The translations under genes were made by a program, and so were the position numbers. From Vreelandella subterranea (lineage in GTDB: Bacteria; Pseudomonadota; Gammaproteobacteria; Pseudomonadales; Halomonadaceae): 64,000 nucleotides of DNA. Positions 44,915 through 53,601 of the stretch are shown here, piece by piece. The stretch lies in the NCBI RefSeq assembly GCF_900111305.1, contig NZ_FOGS01000006.1:62001-126000 (forward strand). The letters are read 5' to 3'. Numbering within the stretch: position 1 is the stretch's first letter; every line of letters begins with the position of its first letter. The notes below the pieces were generated by a model. The model ran no database searches and was not told where the DNA came from. It saw nothing but the letters and a program-made list of their open reading frames with translations.

Positions 44915-46048
44915 ATGCAGCATCTTTTACTGATCGGTGCGGGCCATGCCCACGCCTTTGTGCTGGAAGCCTTTGCCAAACAGCCAGAGGCGGCGCTCGC
45001 CATCACCGTGGTCAGCGACAGTCCGCTGGCGGCCTATTCCGGCAGCGTACCGGCCTGGTTGGCAGGCGAGTGTACACTGCGCGAGACACAGATCGACGTG
45101 GCGGCACTTTGCCAACGGGCAGGGGCACGTTTTATCGACTCTCCTGCGGTGATGTTGGACACATTGGCACGTCAGGTCACCCTGGCCAACGGCGATATGA
45201 TCCACTTTGATGTGGCCTCGCTGAATGTCGGCTCGACCCTGGCGCTGCCTGCGCAGCAGGGTGAGAACCTTCCACACCTACTGGCCATGCGCCCGCTCAG
45301 CTCACTCCATCAGCGCTGGCAGGCATTGCGCGATCACGTTGAACAGCTGCCCCACGGCGCGCGCCAGCGGGTGGTAGGCGTAGGCGGCGGTGCGGCGGGC
45401 TGCGAAACCTTGATGAGCGTGATGGCGCAGCTACGCCATCAGCGCCCGGACATTGACTGGCAGGGGCATTTGCTCAGCGCGTCACCAAAGCTGCTCCCCG
45501 AGGCCGGACGCCTGCCACGCTGGCTGATTCAACGGGCATTAGTCAGGGCAGGCATCAAGGCCCACCCCCGAGTTCGCGGGGAGGCACTGGTTGGCGGAGG
45601 CATAGTGACCCGGGCGGGCAACCACATCGAGGCGGATATCGTGCTCTGGGCCACCGGGGCTGTCGGCCACCGCTGGCTTTCTGACACCTCACTGCCGCTG
45701 GATGCGCAGGGGTTTATTCAGGTGGAAAATACCCTGGCAGTGGTCGGCCAGCCGACCATCTTTGCGGCTGGTGACTGCACCGCCTTTGACCCACCCTTAC
45801 CCAATGCAGGGGTTTATGCGGTACGTATGGGACCACACTTGGCCGATAACCTGCGTGCGGCGTGCCGCGGAGCAGCGTTGTCAGCCTGGCAGCCCCCCAA
45901 ACGCGTACTGGCACTGATCGGCACCGGTGGTAGCCGCGCCATTGCCAGCCGCGGTGCCATGGGCTTTTCCGGCAGGTGGGTATGGCAATGGAAAAAGCGG
46001 ATTGATGCGCGCTTTATCGCCCGCTTCAATCCGCCTTTTGAGGGCTGA
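44915..46048 (+). CDS. FAD-dependent oxidoreductase (TIGR03169, SelD-N-terminal type)
   Basis: NDH-2-like pyridine nucleotide-disulfide family protein of about 377 residues. HLLLIGAGHAHAFVLEAF is the FAD loop with the GHAH signature of the TIGR03169 group, PLAAYSGSVPAWLAG follows, and VVGVGGGAAGCETL is the second nucleotide loop; IFAAGDCTAF is the C-terminal FAD site. In many bacteria this module is fused to selenide-water dikinase (SelD); here it stands alone and no sel gene is nearby. Confidence 0.8.
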   Translation: MQHLLLIGAGHAHAFVLEAFAKQPEAALAITVVSDSPLAAYSGSVPAWLAGECTLRETQIDVAALCQRAGARFIDSPAVMLDTLARQVTLANGDMIHFDVASLNVGSTLALPAQQGENLPHLLAMRPLSSLHQRWQALRDHVEQLPHGARQRVVGVGGGAAGCETLMSVMAQLRHQRPDIDWQGHLLSASPKLLPEAGRLPRWLIQRALVRAGIKAHPRVRGEALVGGGIVTRAGNHIEADIVLWATGAVGHRWLSDTSLPLDAQGFIQVENTLAVVGQPTIFAAGDCTAFDPPLPNAGVYAVRMGPHLADNLRAACRGAALSAWQPPKRVLALIGTGGSRAIASRGAMGFSGRWVWQWKKRIDARFIARFNPPFEG

Positions 46049-46057
46049 CTGACGCCA

Positions 46058-46519
46058 TCAGTTCGATTCGCGCCAGCCGCCCAGTACCCGGCTGTCCGGC
46101 CCGAAAAACACCAGCCGGTCATGGTCGATCAGGTAACGATACGCGGTCTCCAGCATATCGGTCACCTTCTGTGCATCGCCCATCTGGGGGCACGCCATGC
46201 GAGTAGTGGCCAGCTCGCTGAACTCGATACGCTGGTTGTCACCGAGTGTGGCTTCACCGGTAAAGCGGTTGCAGCCATCGTGGCCGCGCACGCTACCGTC
46301 ACGGCTAATTTCAAAGAACGGGGTGTCCGGCATCGACAACCGCTCACTGGTGCCAACCAGCAACAGGTTCCAGCGCTGCCCGACGACCGGCCCCGACAGC
46401 GAGTCTCCGCCTGGTTCCGGACCCGGCGCGGGACTTGGCCCCGGCGTGCTGCTACAGGCGCTCAGCAATAGCGTTGCCGAAGCAAGCCATGGCAGTAACC
46501 GCCAGTTTTTGATCGTCAT
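46058..46519 (-). CDS. META/HslJ-domain lipoprotein
   Basis: Lipoprotein with lipobox LLSAC (Cys22), a Pro/Gly/Ser linker, then a META domain of about 100 residues: FFEISRDGSVRGHDGCNRFTG followed later by TTRMACP. META/HslJ proteins are linked to novobiocin resistance and envelope integrity, but activity is not defined. AAGGA upstream supports the start. It lies 23 bases downstream of gloA on the same strand. Confidence 0.85.
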   Translation of the reverse strand: MTIKNWRLLPWLASATLLLSACSSTPGPSPAPGPEPGGDSLSGPVVGQRWNLLLVGTSERLSMPDTPFFEISRDGSVRGHDGCNRFTGEATLGDNQRIEFSELATTRMACPQMGDAQKVTDMLETAYRYLIDHDRLVFFGPDSRVLGGWRESN

Positions 46520-46542
46520 GGTGACCTTTCCTTATCGAACGA

Positions 46543-46983
46543 TTACCAGCTGCCGGTATTTTCCATGGAAGCCCAGGGCTCTTGCGGCGCCAGCGCATCG
46601 CCCTTTTGCAACAGCTCAACCGAGATGCCATCCGGCGACTTGACGAACGCCATGTGGCCATCCCGGGGCGGGCGATTGATGGTCACCCCGTTATCCTGGA
46701 GCTTTTGACAAAGCGCATAGATATCGTCCACCCGGTAGGCCAGGTGACCAAAGTTGCGACCGCCGGTATATTCTTCGGGATCCCAGTTGTAAGTCAGCTC
46801 GAGTTCCGGCGCGGTGAGGCGTGAGGAGCGCGCTTCATCCTCCGGCGCGGCGAGAAACACCAGCGTAAAACGCCCTTTATCGTTTTCTTTACGACGAACT
46901 TCCTTGAGACCCAGCAGTTCACAGTAAAAGTGCAGCGATGCGTCCAGATCACTAACGCGTACCATCGTATGTAGGTATTGCAT
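46543..46983 (-). CDS. gloA: Lactoylglutathione lyase (glyoxalase I)
   Basis: Converts the methylglyoxal-glutathione hemithioacetal to lactoylglutathione. The four metal ligands are His5 (QYLHTMVRV), Glu62 (LELTYNW), His80 (NFGHLAY) and Glu123 (SVELLQ), matching the nickel-type bacterial GloA pattern. Length 146 residues. AAGGAGAG precedes the ATG. Confidence 0.93.
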   Translation of the reverse strand: MQYLHTMVRVSDLDASLHFYCELLGLKEVRRKENDKGRFTLVFLAAPEDEARSSRLTAPELELTYNWDPEEYTGGRNFGHLAYRVDDIYALCQKLQDNGVTINRPPRDGHMAFVKSPDGISVELLQKGDALAPQEPWASMENTGSW

Positions 46984-47223
46984 GCCATCTCTCCTTGTTG
47001 CTTCCTAAAACGAAAATCGGGGCAACGTATCCGCCCCGCTGGCGTTGCTGATGCGCCCAGCTTAGCATTCCAGTGACATTAATGCGGCCGGTAATATCCA
47101 CACGGCGGCACCGTCAACAGCCAATTTATTGGACAGTTGCTTTACGAGGTAATATTTTAGTGACAATCATGTACCATTAAAACCCTTGTGCATCAACGCG
47201 GGGCTTGCCCCAGGGAGACGTCA

Positions 47224-48312
47224 GTGGATTCAGTTACCCAGGCAGCATTAGGTGCTGCCCTAGGGGGCGCTGTTTTAGGGCAACGCCTTGGACGTAAAGC
47301 AGTCCTTATCGGCGCACTGCTGGGCACCTTGCCAGACCTTGATATCGCTATCGACTATGGCGATGCCGTCTCCAATGTGACCGAGCACCGAGGCTTCAGC
47401 CATTCACTGTTTGTGCTCACGGGCCTGGCCGGTTTGCTGACGTTTCTCAGTGCTCGGTTTGCACCCGCCAGGGATATACCGCTCGGCCAATGGGCCGCTT
47501 TCTTCGGCCTGATCCTGATCACACACCCGCTTCTGGATGCCTTGACCACCTACGGCACCCAGCTTTTCTGGCCGCTTGAGTCCCCGCCGGTGGCCTGGCC
47601 GATTATCTTCATCATCGATCCCTTTTACTCGCTGACGCTGCTGGCCTGCCTGGTCATCGCTCTTTTCACCCGTCGCGTCAGGCGCTGGTGTACCTGGGGC
47701 CTGGGCGTCTCCTGCGTCTACCTGCTACTGGCCTTCAGCGCAAAGCTGACCGTTGAACACCGGCTGGCACCTATACTCGCCGATCAGGAGCTTGAGGACG
47801 CGCCGATTCTGGTCCAGCCGACACCGTTCAATATTCTGCTGTGGCGAGCCACTGTGGTTGACGGTGACCGCTACTATGAAAGCCTGGTGAGTCTTTTCGA
47901 TCGCGACGCGCCCCCGACACTTGAACCGTTGCGCCGGGGCGCAGCCCTGGAAGACATTGCGCTTGATAGCCGGGCTGGGCAACGCTTGGCATGGTTCGCC
48001 GGGCCGTTTTTGCGCTACGAGATGCGCCCCATCGACGGGCAACTCACTTTGCTGGCCACTGATATACGATTGGGGTTTCCTGGGTACCATCCGTTCAACT
48101 TCACCCTTGCCACCCACCAGGACAACGCCTGGCGGCCGGTCGCCGCAAGCGTGGAGATTGGCAGCGAGCGGGACGTAGAACTCACCACGCTATCACGCCT
48201 GGCGGCACGCGCAGCGGGCGACCGCAATGCGCTCTGTGCCACTGCCTTTGTCATGCCCAAATGGCAGCCCGACTCTCTTGCGCTGCCTTGCGCGTCACCC
48301 ACCAACCCTTAG
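47224..48312 (+). CDS. YdjM-type membrane-bound metal-dependent hydrolase (DUF457)
   Basis: About 362 residues. The N-terminal half is a membrane domain with the metal-site signature GTLPDLD, then HRGFSHSLFVL and THPLLDALTTYGTQ, typical of the YdjM/LexA-regulated hydrolase family. The C-terminal half is a soluble domain without a recognised match. The GTG at 47224 with GGGAG six bases upstream is preferred to an ATG-less extension from 47188. Its TAG shares bases with the stop of the convergent lipoprotein gene. Confidence 0.82.
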   Translation: MDSVTQAALGAALGGAVLGQRLGRKAVLIGALLGTLPDLDIAIDYGDAVSNVTEHRGFSHSLFVLTGLAGLLTFLSARFAPARDIPLGQWAAFFGLILITHPLLDALTTYGTQLFWPLESPPVAWPIIFIIDPFYSLTLLACLVIALFTRRVRRWCTWGLGVSCVYLLLAFSAKLTVEHRLAPILADQELEDAPILVQPTPFNILLWRATVVDGDRYYESLVSLFDRDAPPTLEPLRRGAALEDIALDSRAGQRLAWFAGPFLRYEMRPIDGQLTLLATDIRLGFPGYHPFNFTLATHQDNAWRPVAASVEIGSERDVELTTLSRLAARAAGDRNALCATAFVMPKWQPDSLALPCASPTNP

Positions 48313-49043
48313 GCTGACGGCGCGATGCCCTGACCACACCCACTGTACTGCTCGCCGTCGATGGTGAGCGTGACCCGCGCCGGGAAAGGATGGCCGCTCA
48401 TGCCGTCGAAGCAGGCCCCGGCTTCGATACGTACCCGGAAAAAGTCGTCGGCATCAGCGTTTTCCAACACCACACGCCCAGCGTCGTTATCCATCACGCT
48501 GACCATATAGGGCAGCGTTTCAACGTTTTCGCCGTAGTCGGTCGATAGCGTCAGTTCGGGGGCGTCATGGGCAAGTTCTACCGTCCAGCCCGGCTCGTTG
48601 CCCTGGCCACGGAACATGACACCGGGGTGCTCCTCTCGGGTGGAAGCCTCACGCCGGGCGGCCAGCTCACACTTGAGTTGACCGCGGGGTGTTTCGACCA
48701 GCGCCTGTTCACCACGGTTCCAGAAGCTGATCTCGCCATCCTGGTAGCGGGCACCACTGGCGACAATCGCTTGCGGCAAGCGCCAGGCCCCGTGCAACGA
48801 CCAGAGCCGTAGGACGTCACCATCGACCGCCGTGACTAAATGCTGGTTCGCCGGGCGACAATGCCAGGCCTCGAACTGTTCGGCCTGACCGGAAAACAGG
48901 GCCGAGGGGAATAAAGGGGCTTTGGCATCCAAACCGGTATCACCTTTGGCCCTCTCGGCACTTGAGGGCGACTCCATCGCAGCGCAACCGCTGATCGCTA
49001 CAAAAGCACAACCTAATACAAAAAACCGTGACGGTGTCATCAT
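48309..49043 (-). CDS. MliC-like/COG3650 lipoprotein
   Basis: A 244-residue lipoprotein (lipobox AISGC, Cys20). Residues about 58-130 resemble the lysozyme-inhibitor MliC fold (WHCRPANQHLVTAVDGDVLR, ASGARYQDGEISFW), and about 140-244 resemble COG3650 (MFRGQGNEPGWTVEL, then a C-terminal FRVRIEAGACFDGMSG). Protection against lysozyme is plausible but unproven. It converges on the YdjM-type gene, with overlapping stop codons. Confidence 0.7.
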   Translation of the reverse strand: MMTPSRFFVLGCAFVAISGCAAMESPSSAERAKGDTGLDAKAPLFPSALFSGQAEQFEAWHCRPANQHLVTAVDGDVLRLWSLHGAWRLPQAIVASGARYQDGEISFWNRGEQALVETPRGQLKCELAARREASTREEHPGVMFRGQGNEPGWTVELAHDAPELTLSTDYGENVETLPYMVSVMDNDAGRVVLENADADDFFRVRIEAGACFDGMSGHPFPARVTLTIDGEQYSGCGQGIAPSA

Positions 49044-49076
49044 GACGATACGCTCCTGGAGTTAGGGATAGATAAA

Positions 49077-49577
49077 TTAGCCGCGTTTAAAGGCATGTAA
49101 ATCTTGAGGATCAAACTGCTCGACCTGAAGCGGCAGGGCAAGCGCTTCGCGCCGCTCCTCGACCCGCTGGCGTTCATCGTCATCACTGGGCGTGCGACCA
49201 TTGAACTCAGCCAGCTGCGCCAACCCTTGATGGTAAAACGCCAGGATGTCCAGCGCCGTGCGGTTATCTTCCTGCATCGCCTGCCGCAGGGCCGGCAGAT
49301 GGCTGTTGATCCGCGACAGGTGTTGCTTGAGCTGCCATACATAGCCCACTTCCTGCATCCACGGCCGGTCGCGCAGCGCCGCAAACATGGCGCTGGTGGC
49401 CAGCAGTCCCAGTATGCCGCCTAACACGTTCAGCCATAGGCTGGGGCCAAAGGTGGTGGTCAGCAGCATGGCAAACAGCAGGCCAAAAATCAGCAGTTGC
49501 CCAACCATGATGAAGGTGATCATGCGCGCCTTGCGGCGATAGGTATGGGAATCGTAGGGCTCTAGGGTAAACACCAT
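49077..49577 (-). CDS. DUF3087 family membrane protein
   Basis: A 166-residue protein of the DUF3087 family, unknown function. Two membrane helices lie near residues 20-45 and 48-70, followed by a cytosolic helical part (VWQLKQHLSRINSHLPALRQ, ALDILAFYHQGLAQLAEFNG). GAGG four to six bases upstream supports the ATG at 49577 over one 66 bases earlier. Confidence 0.8.
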   Translation of the reverse strand: MVFTLEPYDSHTYRRKARMITFIMVGQLLIFGLLFAMLLTTTFGPSLWLNVLGGILGLLATSAMFAALRDRPWMQEVGYVWQLKQHLSRINSHLPALRQAMQEDNRTALDILAFYHQGLAQLAEFNGRTPSDDDERQRVEERREALALPLQVEQFDPQDLHAFKRG

Positions 49578-49660
49578 GGCCAACCTCACAAACGGGAAAA
49601 GAGTGACATTCTCCCATGATACGGGGCTGGCCAGGGCAAACAAGTCATAGTGTTAGGTCG

Positions 49661-50731
49661 CTATGCCAACCGTTCCGCAGCGGTTTTCAGCAGATGCTCG
49701 GTGGTTTCCCAGCCCACACAGGCGTCGGTAACCGATACACCATAGCGCATGGCACCGGGCTTTAACGGCTGCTTGCCTTCAAATAGATGGCTTTCCAGCA
49801 TGAGCGCGACCAGATTGGCCTCACCCGCTTGGCGCTGGGCGAGCACATCAAGCATGACTTCGCTTTGGCGACGGTGGTCCTTACGCGCATTGGCGTGGCT
49901 GCAATCGACCATCAACCGTGGGTTCTGCCCCGCTTCACGCAGTGTGTTGACCGCCTTACGCACATGGTTGGCCTGGTAATTGGGTTCGCCATGGCCGCCG
50001 CGCAGCACCACATGGGTATACGGGTTGCCTGCCGTTTGCTGCATGACCGGACGGCCCGCGTCGTCCAGGGCAAACCGCTGATGCGAATGGGCTGCCGCCT
50101 GCATGGCGTCGATCGCTACCTGGACATCCCCGCTCGTGGCGTTCTTGAAGCCGACTGCCGCCGCCAGATCGCTGGCAAGCTCACGGTGTAACTGCGATTC
50201 AGTGGTCCGCGCGCCGATGGCAACCCAACTGAGAAGATCCTGCAGATAAGGCGCCAGCATGGGCTGGAGCAGCTCCGTCGCGACCGGTAAGCCACGCCGT
50301 GCCACGCCCTGCATCAGCTCACGGGAAAGCGCTAGGCCGTGCGCCATGTCGCCACGGCCATCCAGATGGGGGTCGTAAGCCAGCCCTTTCCAGCCAACGG
50401 TGGTACGCGGTTTTTCGACGTAAACCCGCATCACGGGCAGGAGGTAATCGCTTACCTCGTCACTCAAGGCGGCCAGACGGTCAGCATATTCGAGCGCGGC
50501 AGCGGGGTCGTGCACCGAGCAGGGGCCGACCACCACCAGCAGCCGGTTGTCCTGACCGGCGAGGATGCGCTGCACGGCGCGGCGCTGCTCGGCAACTTGT
50601 TCGTCAAGGGCGCCATCCAGCGGCAGGTCGCGACGTAATTCGAGAGGTGTCGGCAGTGTCGCGGCCGGTTCGCGTATGGCCGTTGAGGTGGTGGTAGCAG
50701 TATTGAGCATCGAGCTTGCAGTGGCATTCAT
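49661..50731 (-). CDS. aroF: DAHP synthase (class I)
   Basis: First enzyme of the shikimate pathway, condensing PEP and erythrose-4-phosphate. Seen: VVGPCSVHDPAAALEYA, MRVYVEKPRTTVGWKG, IGARTTESQLHRELAS, VVLRGG, and LMVDCSHANARKDH. 356 residues from the ATG at 50731 (GGAGAG upstream). The paralogue letter (F, G or H) cannot be fixed from sequence. Upstream lie two aromatic-rich reading frames and an attenuator-like hairpin, so expression is likely set by aromatic aminoacyl-tRNA supply. Confidence 0.92.
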   Translation of the reverse strand: MNATASSMLNTATTTSTAIREPAATLPTPLELRRDLPLDGALDEQVAEQRRAVQRILAGQDNRLLVVVGPCSVHDPAAALEYADRLAALSDEVSDYLLPVMRVYVEKPRTTVGWKGLAYDPHLDGRGDMAHGLALSRELMQGVARRGLPVATELLQPMLAPYLQDLLSWVAIGARTTESQLHRELASDLAAAVGFKNATSGDVQVAIDAMQAAAHSHQRFALDDAGRPVMQQTAGNPYTHVVLRGGHGEPNYQANHVRKAVNTLREAGQNPRLMVDCSHANARKDHRRQSEVMLDVLAQRQAGEANLVALMLESHLFEGKQPLKPGAMRYGVSVTDACVGWETTEHLLKTAAERLA

Positions 50732-50735
50732 CGGG

Positions 50736-50909
50736 TTAACTCTCCGTAGGGGTCTGACATCGACCATGACATCGTATATCCAGCGCGCCACCTGCTAAGG
50801 CACAGTCGGAGGTGGCAGCTGTCACCGACCGCGCGTCGCTAAATCGCCAGCCATAGCGGTAGCCGGGATAGCGGATAGCCATGGGGTGGAAAAAAGCGCG
50901 ATAGGTCAT
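50736..50909 (-). CDS. Aromatic-rich upstream ORF of DAHP synthase
   Basis: A 57-codon ORF with AAGGAG seven bases before ATG. Its first 23 residues hold eight aromatic ones (MTYRAFFHPM, then RYPGYRYGWRF). The TAA ends four bases before the aroF ATG, and the last codons contain the aroF ribosome site, so translation of the two is probably coupled. It lies after the attenuator hairpin. Not a recognised protein family; a regulatory role is inferred from composition and position. Confidence 0.6.
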   Translation of the reverse strand: MTYRAFFHPMAIRYPGYRYGWRFSDARSVTAATSDCALAGGALDIRCHGRCQTPTES

Positions 50910-50961
50910 GGGTCAGCTCCTTAATGCAATACCTGTGAACAGGGAAGAACGCTCGAAACGC

Positions 50962-50997
50962 AAGAAGCCCCGGCGGGGTTACCAGCCGGGGCTTCTT
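50962..50997 (-). terminator. Attenuator terminator in the DAHP synthase leader
   Basis: AAGAAGCCCCGGC (50962-50974) and GCCGGGGCTTCTT (50985-50997) form a perfect 13-bp stem with a 10-base loop. On the minus strand the stem ends in CTTCTT and is followed by GCGTTT. It sits between a short aromatic leader peptide and the gene, the place of an amino-acid attenuator. Confidence 0.75.
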
Positions 50998-51005
50998 TGC
51001 ATTCG

Positions 51006-51031
51006 GCAGGCAACCCTTGGGGTGTGCCTGC
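51006..51031 (-). promoter_or_regulatory. Leader hairpin preceding the attenuator
   Basis: GCAGGCA (51006-51012) pairs with TGCCTGC (51025-51031) and an inner ACCC/GGGT pair closes a 3-base loop. It starts 11 bases after the leader-peptide stop and ends 8 bases before the terminator stem, so ribosome position could decide which structure forms. An alternative antiterminator pairing was not computed. Confidence 0.5.
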
Positions 51032-51041
51032 AGGCGCGACG

Positions 51042-51122
51042 TTAGGCGTCGGCCATCGGCACACCGTTGCTAAACCAATAGCCATAGCCAAAGACGCTTT
51101 GCACGCAGCTTCCACCTGCCAT
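51042..51122 (-). CDS. Aromatic leader peptide of the DAHP synthase gene
   Basis: Reading ends VFGYGYWFSNGVPMADA-stop, with Phe, Tyr, Tyr, Trp and Phe packed in seven codons. Start is either ATG at 51122 (26 residues) or GTG at 51104 (20 residues, with AGGTGGA seven bases upstream). It is followed by a hairpin and a strong terminator stem, the classical layout of ribosome-mediated attenuation. No close promoter match was picked with confidence. Confidence 0.7.
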   Translation of the reverse strand: MAGGSCVQSVFGYGYWFSNGVPMADA

Positions 51123-51269
51123 TCCTGGCAGGCGGTCAGCCGTTGAGTTAGTGCGTGATAATGACATAAAGCGTCCCGGTGGAAATATTGGCCTAATACG
51201 GGCCGAACGTTGCAATCTCTAAACTTATCTTGCCTGCATGCGCCGCGAATAGCAACGGGTCACCAAGGA

Positions 51270-52010
51270 CTATTGGTTGCGCGGTGCGTAGGAAAACACA
51301 TCCGAGAAAACGCGATCCTCAGCGAGTCCCTTGCGCTCCAGCACGTCCATGCAGGCGTAAACCATACCGGGTGAGCCGGAAATGTAGACGTCCCATTCGC
51401 TGGGCGTCATGGCGGCCTGTTCAAGCGCCAGGTCAATGCGCCCCTGGTGATGGCTGATACGCTCGCCGGCTGCCATTGGTTCCGTCAGCGGAAATTCGGT
51501 GACGGCCTGAAAGTCGACATTGGGATAACGCTGCGCCCAGTCGCAGGCCAGCACTTCGGCATAAAGATCGCGATGCTCACGCACCGCCCACCACAGCGAA
51601 ATCCGCCGTTCAGGCTGATGGGTCAGCGAGGCTTCAATGATTGCCTTCATTTGCGCGAAGCCGGTACCCGCCGCAATCAACCACAGCGGGCGCGTGCTTT
51701 GGGTATCCAGAACGCAGTCGCCACCGGGCAGCCGCACGGTGAGCTGATTGGCGACCTGAAGAAGCTCCCGCAGGCGCGCCGAGTTTTCACGCTCAGGCCA
51801 GTGCTGAATGTGCAGCTCAAGGATACCGTCGCCGCGCTCGGCACTGGCGATCGAAAAGGGCACCCAGGTCGACTCATCGAGCTTGAGCTCTAAATATTGT
51901 CCTGGCGCGTGCTGCATGGCTTCGGCGCGCCCTTCGAGGGTGACACCGAATACGTCGGGATTGAGGTCCTCGACGGCTGTGACCTGGCAAGTCAACATCC
52001 TTGCACTCAT
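51270..52010 (-). CDS. fre: NAD(P)H-flavin reductase
   Basis: Ferredoxin-reductase-fold enzyme of 246 residues that reduces free flavins with NAD(P)H. The flavin-binding segment is WVPFSIAS, the nucleotide loop is AAGTGFAQMKAII, and the C-terminal YISGSPGMVYACMD matches the family. It lies 38 bases downstream of ubiD on the same strand, the same pairing as ubiD-fre in E. coli. Confidence 0.9.
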   Translation of the reverse strand: MSARMLTCQVTAVEDLNPDVFGVTLEGRAEAMQHAPGQYLELKLDESTWVPFSIASAERGDGILELHIQHWPERENSARLRELLQVANQLTVRLPGGDCVLDTQSTRPLWLIAAGTGFAQMKAIIEASLTHQPERRISLWWAVREHRDLYAEVLACDWAQRYPNVDFQAVTEFPLTEPMAAGERISHHQGRIDLALEQAAMTPSEWDVYISGSPGMVYACMDVLERKGLAEDRVFSDVFSYAPRNQ

Positions 52011-52048
52011 GAAAGCCTCTTTGGTTAAAAATCAGTCGGGATACTGGC

Positions 52049-53551
52049 TTAAGCACCGCTGCCTTTGCGTGGGGACGGCAAGGGAATATCGATACCCAGG
52101 CTTTCCCAGCGCGCATCGACCCGGGCCTTGATATCTTCGTCCATCACAATCGGTGTGCCCCACTCGCGATCGGTTTCACCCGGCCATTTGTTGGTGGCAT
52201 CCAGGCCCATTTTCGACCCGAGCCCCGACACGGGCGACGCAAAATCGAGATAATCGATCGGGGTGTTTTCCACCATGACGGTATCACGGGCCGGGTCCAT
52301 ACGCGTGGTGATGGCCCACATGACATCTTCCCAATTGCGGGCGTCCACATCGTCATCCAGGACGATGACGAACTTGGTGTACATGAACTGGCGCAAAAAG
52401 CTCCATACCCCCATCATCACGCGCTTGGCGTGGCCGGGGTACTGCTTCTTCATGGTCACGACGGCCATGCGATAGGAGCAGCCTTCCGGCGGCAGGTAGA
52501 AGTCGATAATTTCAGGGAACTGCTTGTGCAGAATGGGCACGAACACTTCGTTGAGCGCCACGCCCAGAATGGCGGGCTCGTCCGGTGGCCGACCGGTGTA
52601 GGTCGAATGATAGATCGCGTCGCGACGCATGGTCATGCGCGTCACGGTAAACACCGGGAAGTGATCAACCTCGTTGTAATACCCGGTGTGGTCGCCGTAG
52701 GGACCTTCGGGCGCCATATCGTCGGGGTAGATAAAGCCTTCGAGGATAATTTCCGCCGAGGCGGGCACGTCCAGTTCGGCGTGTCCACACTTCACCAGTT
52801 CGGTACGCGAACCGCGCAGCAACCCGGCAAAGGCATACTCGGACAGGGTATCGGGCACCGGGGTCACCGCGCCCAGGATGGTCGCCGGGTCGGCCCCGAG
52901 GGCGACCGCTACAGGGAAGGGCTCGCCGGGATGCGCCTTTTGGAATTCCTGGAAATCCAGCGCCCCGCCGCGATGGGATAGCCAGCGCATGATCAGGCGA
53001 TTTCTGGCAATTTTCTGCTGGCGGTAGATCCCCAGGTTCTGGCGCTTTTTGTGCGGCCCCTGGGTGATCACCAGCGGCCAGGTGACCAGCGGCGCTGCGT
53101 CGCCAGGCCAGCAATGCTGAATGGGCAGACGCCCAAGATCGACCTCATCCCCTTCGAACACGATCTCCTGCACCGGCGCACGCTTGACCTGCTTGGGCCC
53201 CATGCTGAGCACTTGCTTGAAGATGGGCAGCTTGCTCCAGGCATCCTTGAGGCCCTTGGGTGGGTCGGGCTCTTTCAAGAAGGCCAGCAGCTTGCCGACT
53301 TCGCGCAGTGCCTCGACCGACTCCTGCCCCATGCCCAGCGCTACCCGCTTGGGCGTGCCGAACAGATTGCCCAGCAGCGGCATGTCGTGTCCCTTGACGT
53401 TTTCGAACAGCAACGCCGGGCCACCGGCACGCAGCGTGCGGTCGCAGATTTCGGTAATTTCCAGATAGGGATCGACTTCAGCGGTAATTCGCTTCAGCTC
53501 GCCTTGGGCCTCAAGGGCCGTGATGAACTCGCGCAAATCATGGTACTTCAA
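52049..53551 (-). CDS. ubiD: UbiD 4-hydroxy-3-polyprenylbenzoate decarboxylase
   Basis: Prenylated-FMN-dependent decarboxylase of ubiquinone synthesis; requires UbiX, which is not in this window. Near-identical family blocks are visible: [73 protein letters not shown] and [20 protein letters not shown]. 500 residues. The start is TTG (MKYHDLREF) with GGGAG six bases upstream. Confidence 0.95.
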   Translation of the reverse strand: MKYHDLREFITALEAQGELKRITAEVDPYLEITEICDRTLRAGGPALLFENVKGHDMPLLGNLFGTPKRVALGMGQESVEALREVGKLLAFLKEPDPPKGLKDAWSKLPIFKQVLSMGPKQVKRAPVQEIVFEGDEVDLGRLPIQHCWPGDAAPLVTWPLVITQGPHKKRQNLGIYRQQKIARNRLIMRWLSHRGGALDFQEFQKAHPGEPFPVAVALGADPATILGAVTPVPDTLSEYAFAGLLRGSRTELVKCGHAELDVPASAEIILEGFIYPDDMAPEGPYGDHTGYYNEVDHFPVFTVTRMTMRRDAIYHSTYTGRPPDEPAILGVALNEVFVPILHKQFPEIIDFYLPPEGCSYRMAVVTMKKQYPGHAKRVMMGVWSFLRQFMYTKFVIVLDDDVDARNWEDVMWAITTRMDPARDTVMVENTPIDYLDFASPVSGLGSKMGLDATNKWPGETDREWGTPIVMDEDIKARVDARWESLGIDIPLPSPRKGSGA

Positions 53552-53601
53552 TGCACACTCCCTGGCTGGCCATCTGGCCGCTGGGTCTGTTTGAGGAAAC
53601 C

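Noticed and set aside
44915..46048. Selenium metabolism locus
   Set aside because: The protein resembles the SelD-fused oxidoreductase module, but no selD, selA or mnmH-like gene is nearby.
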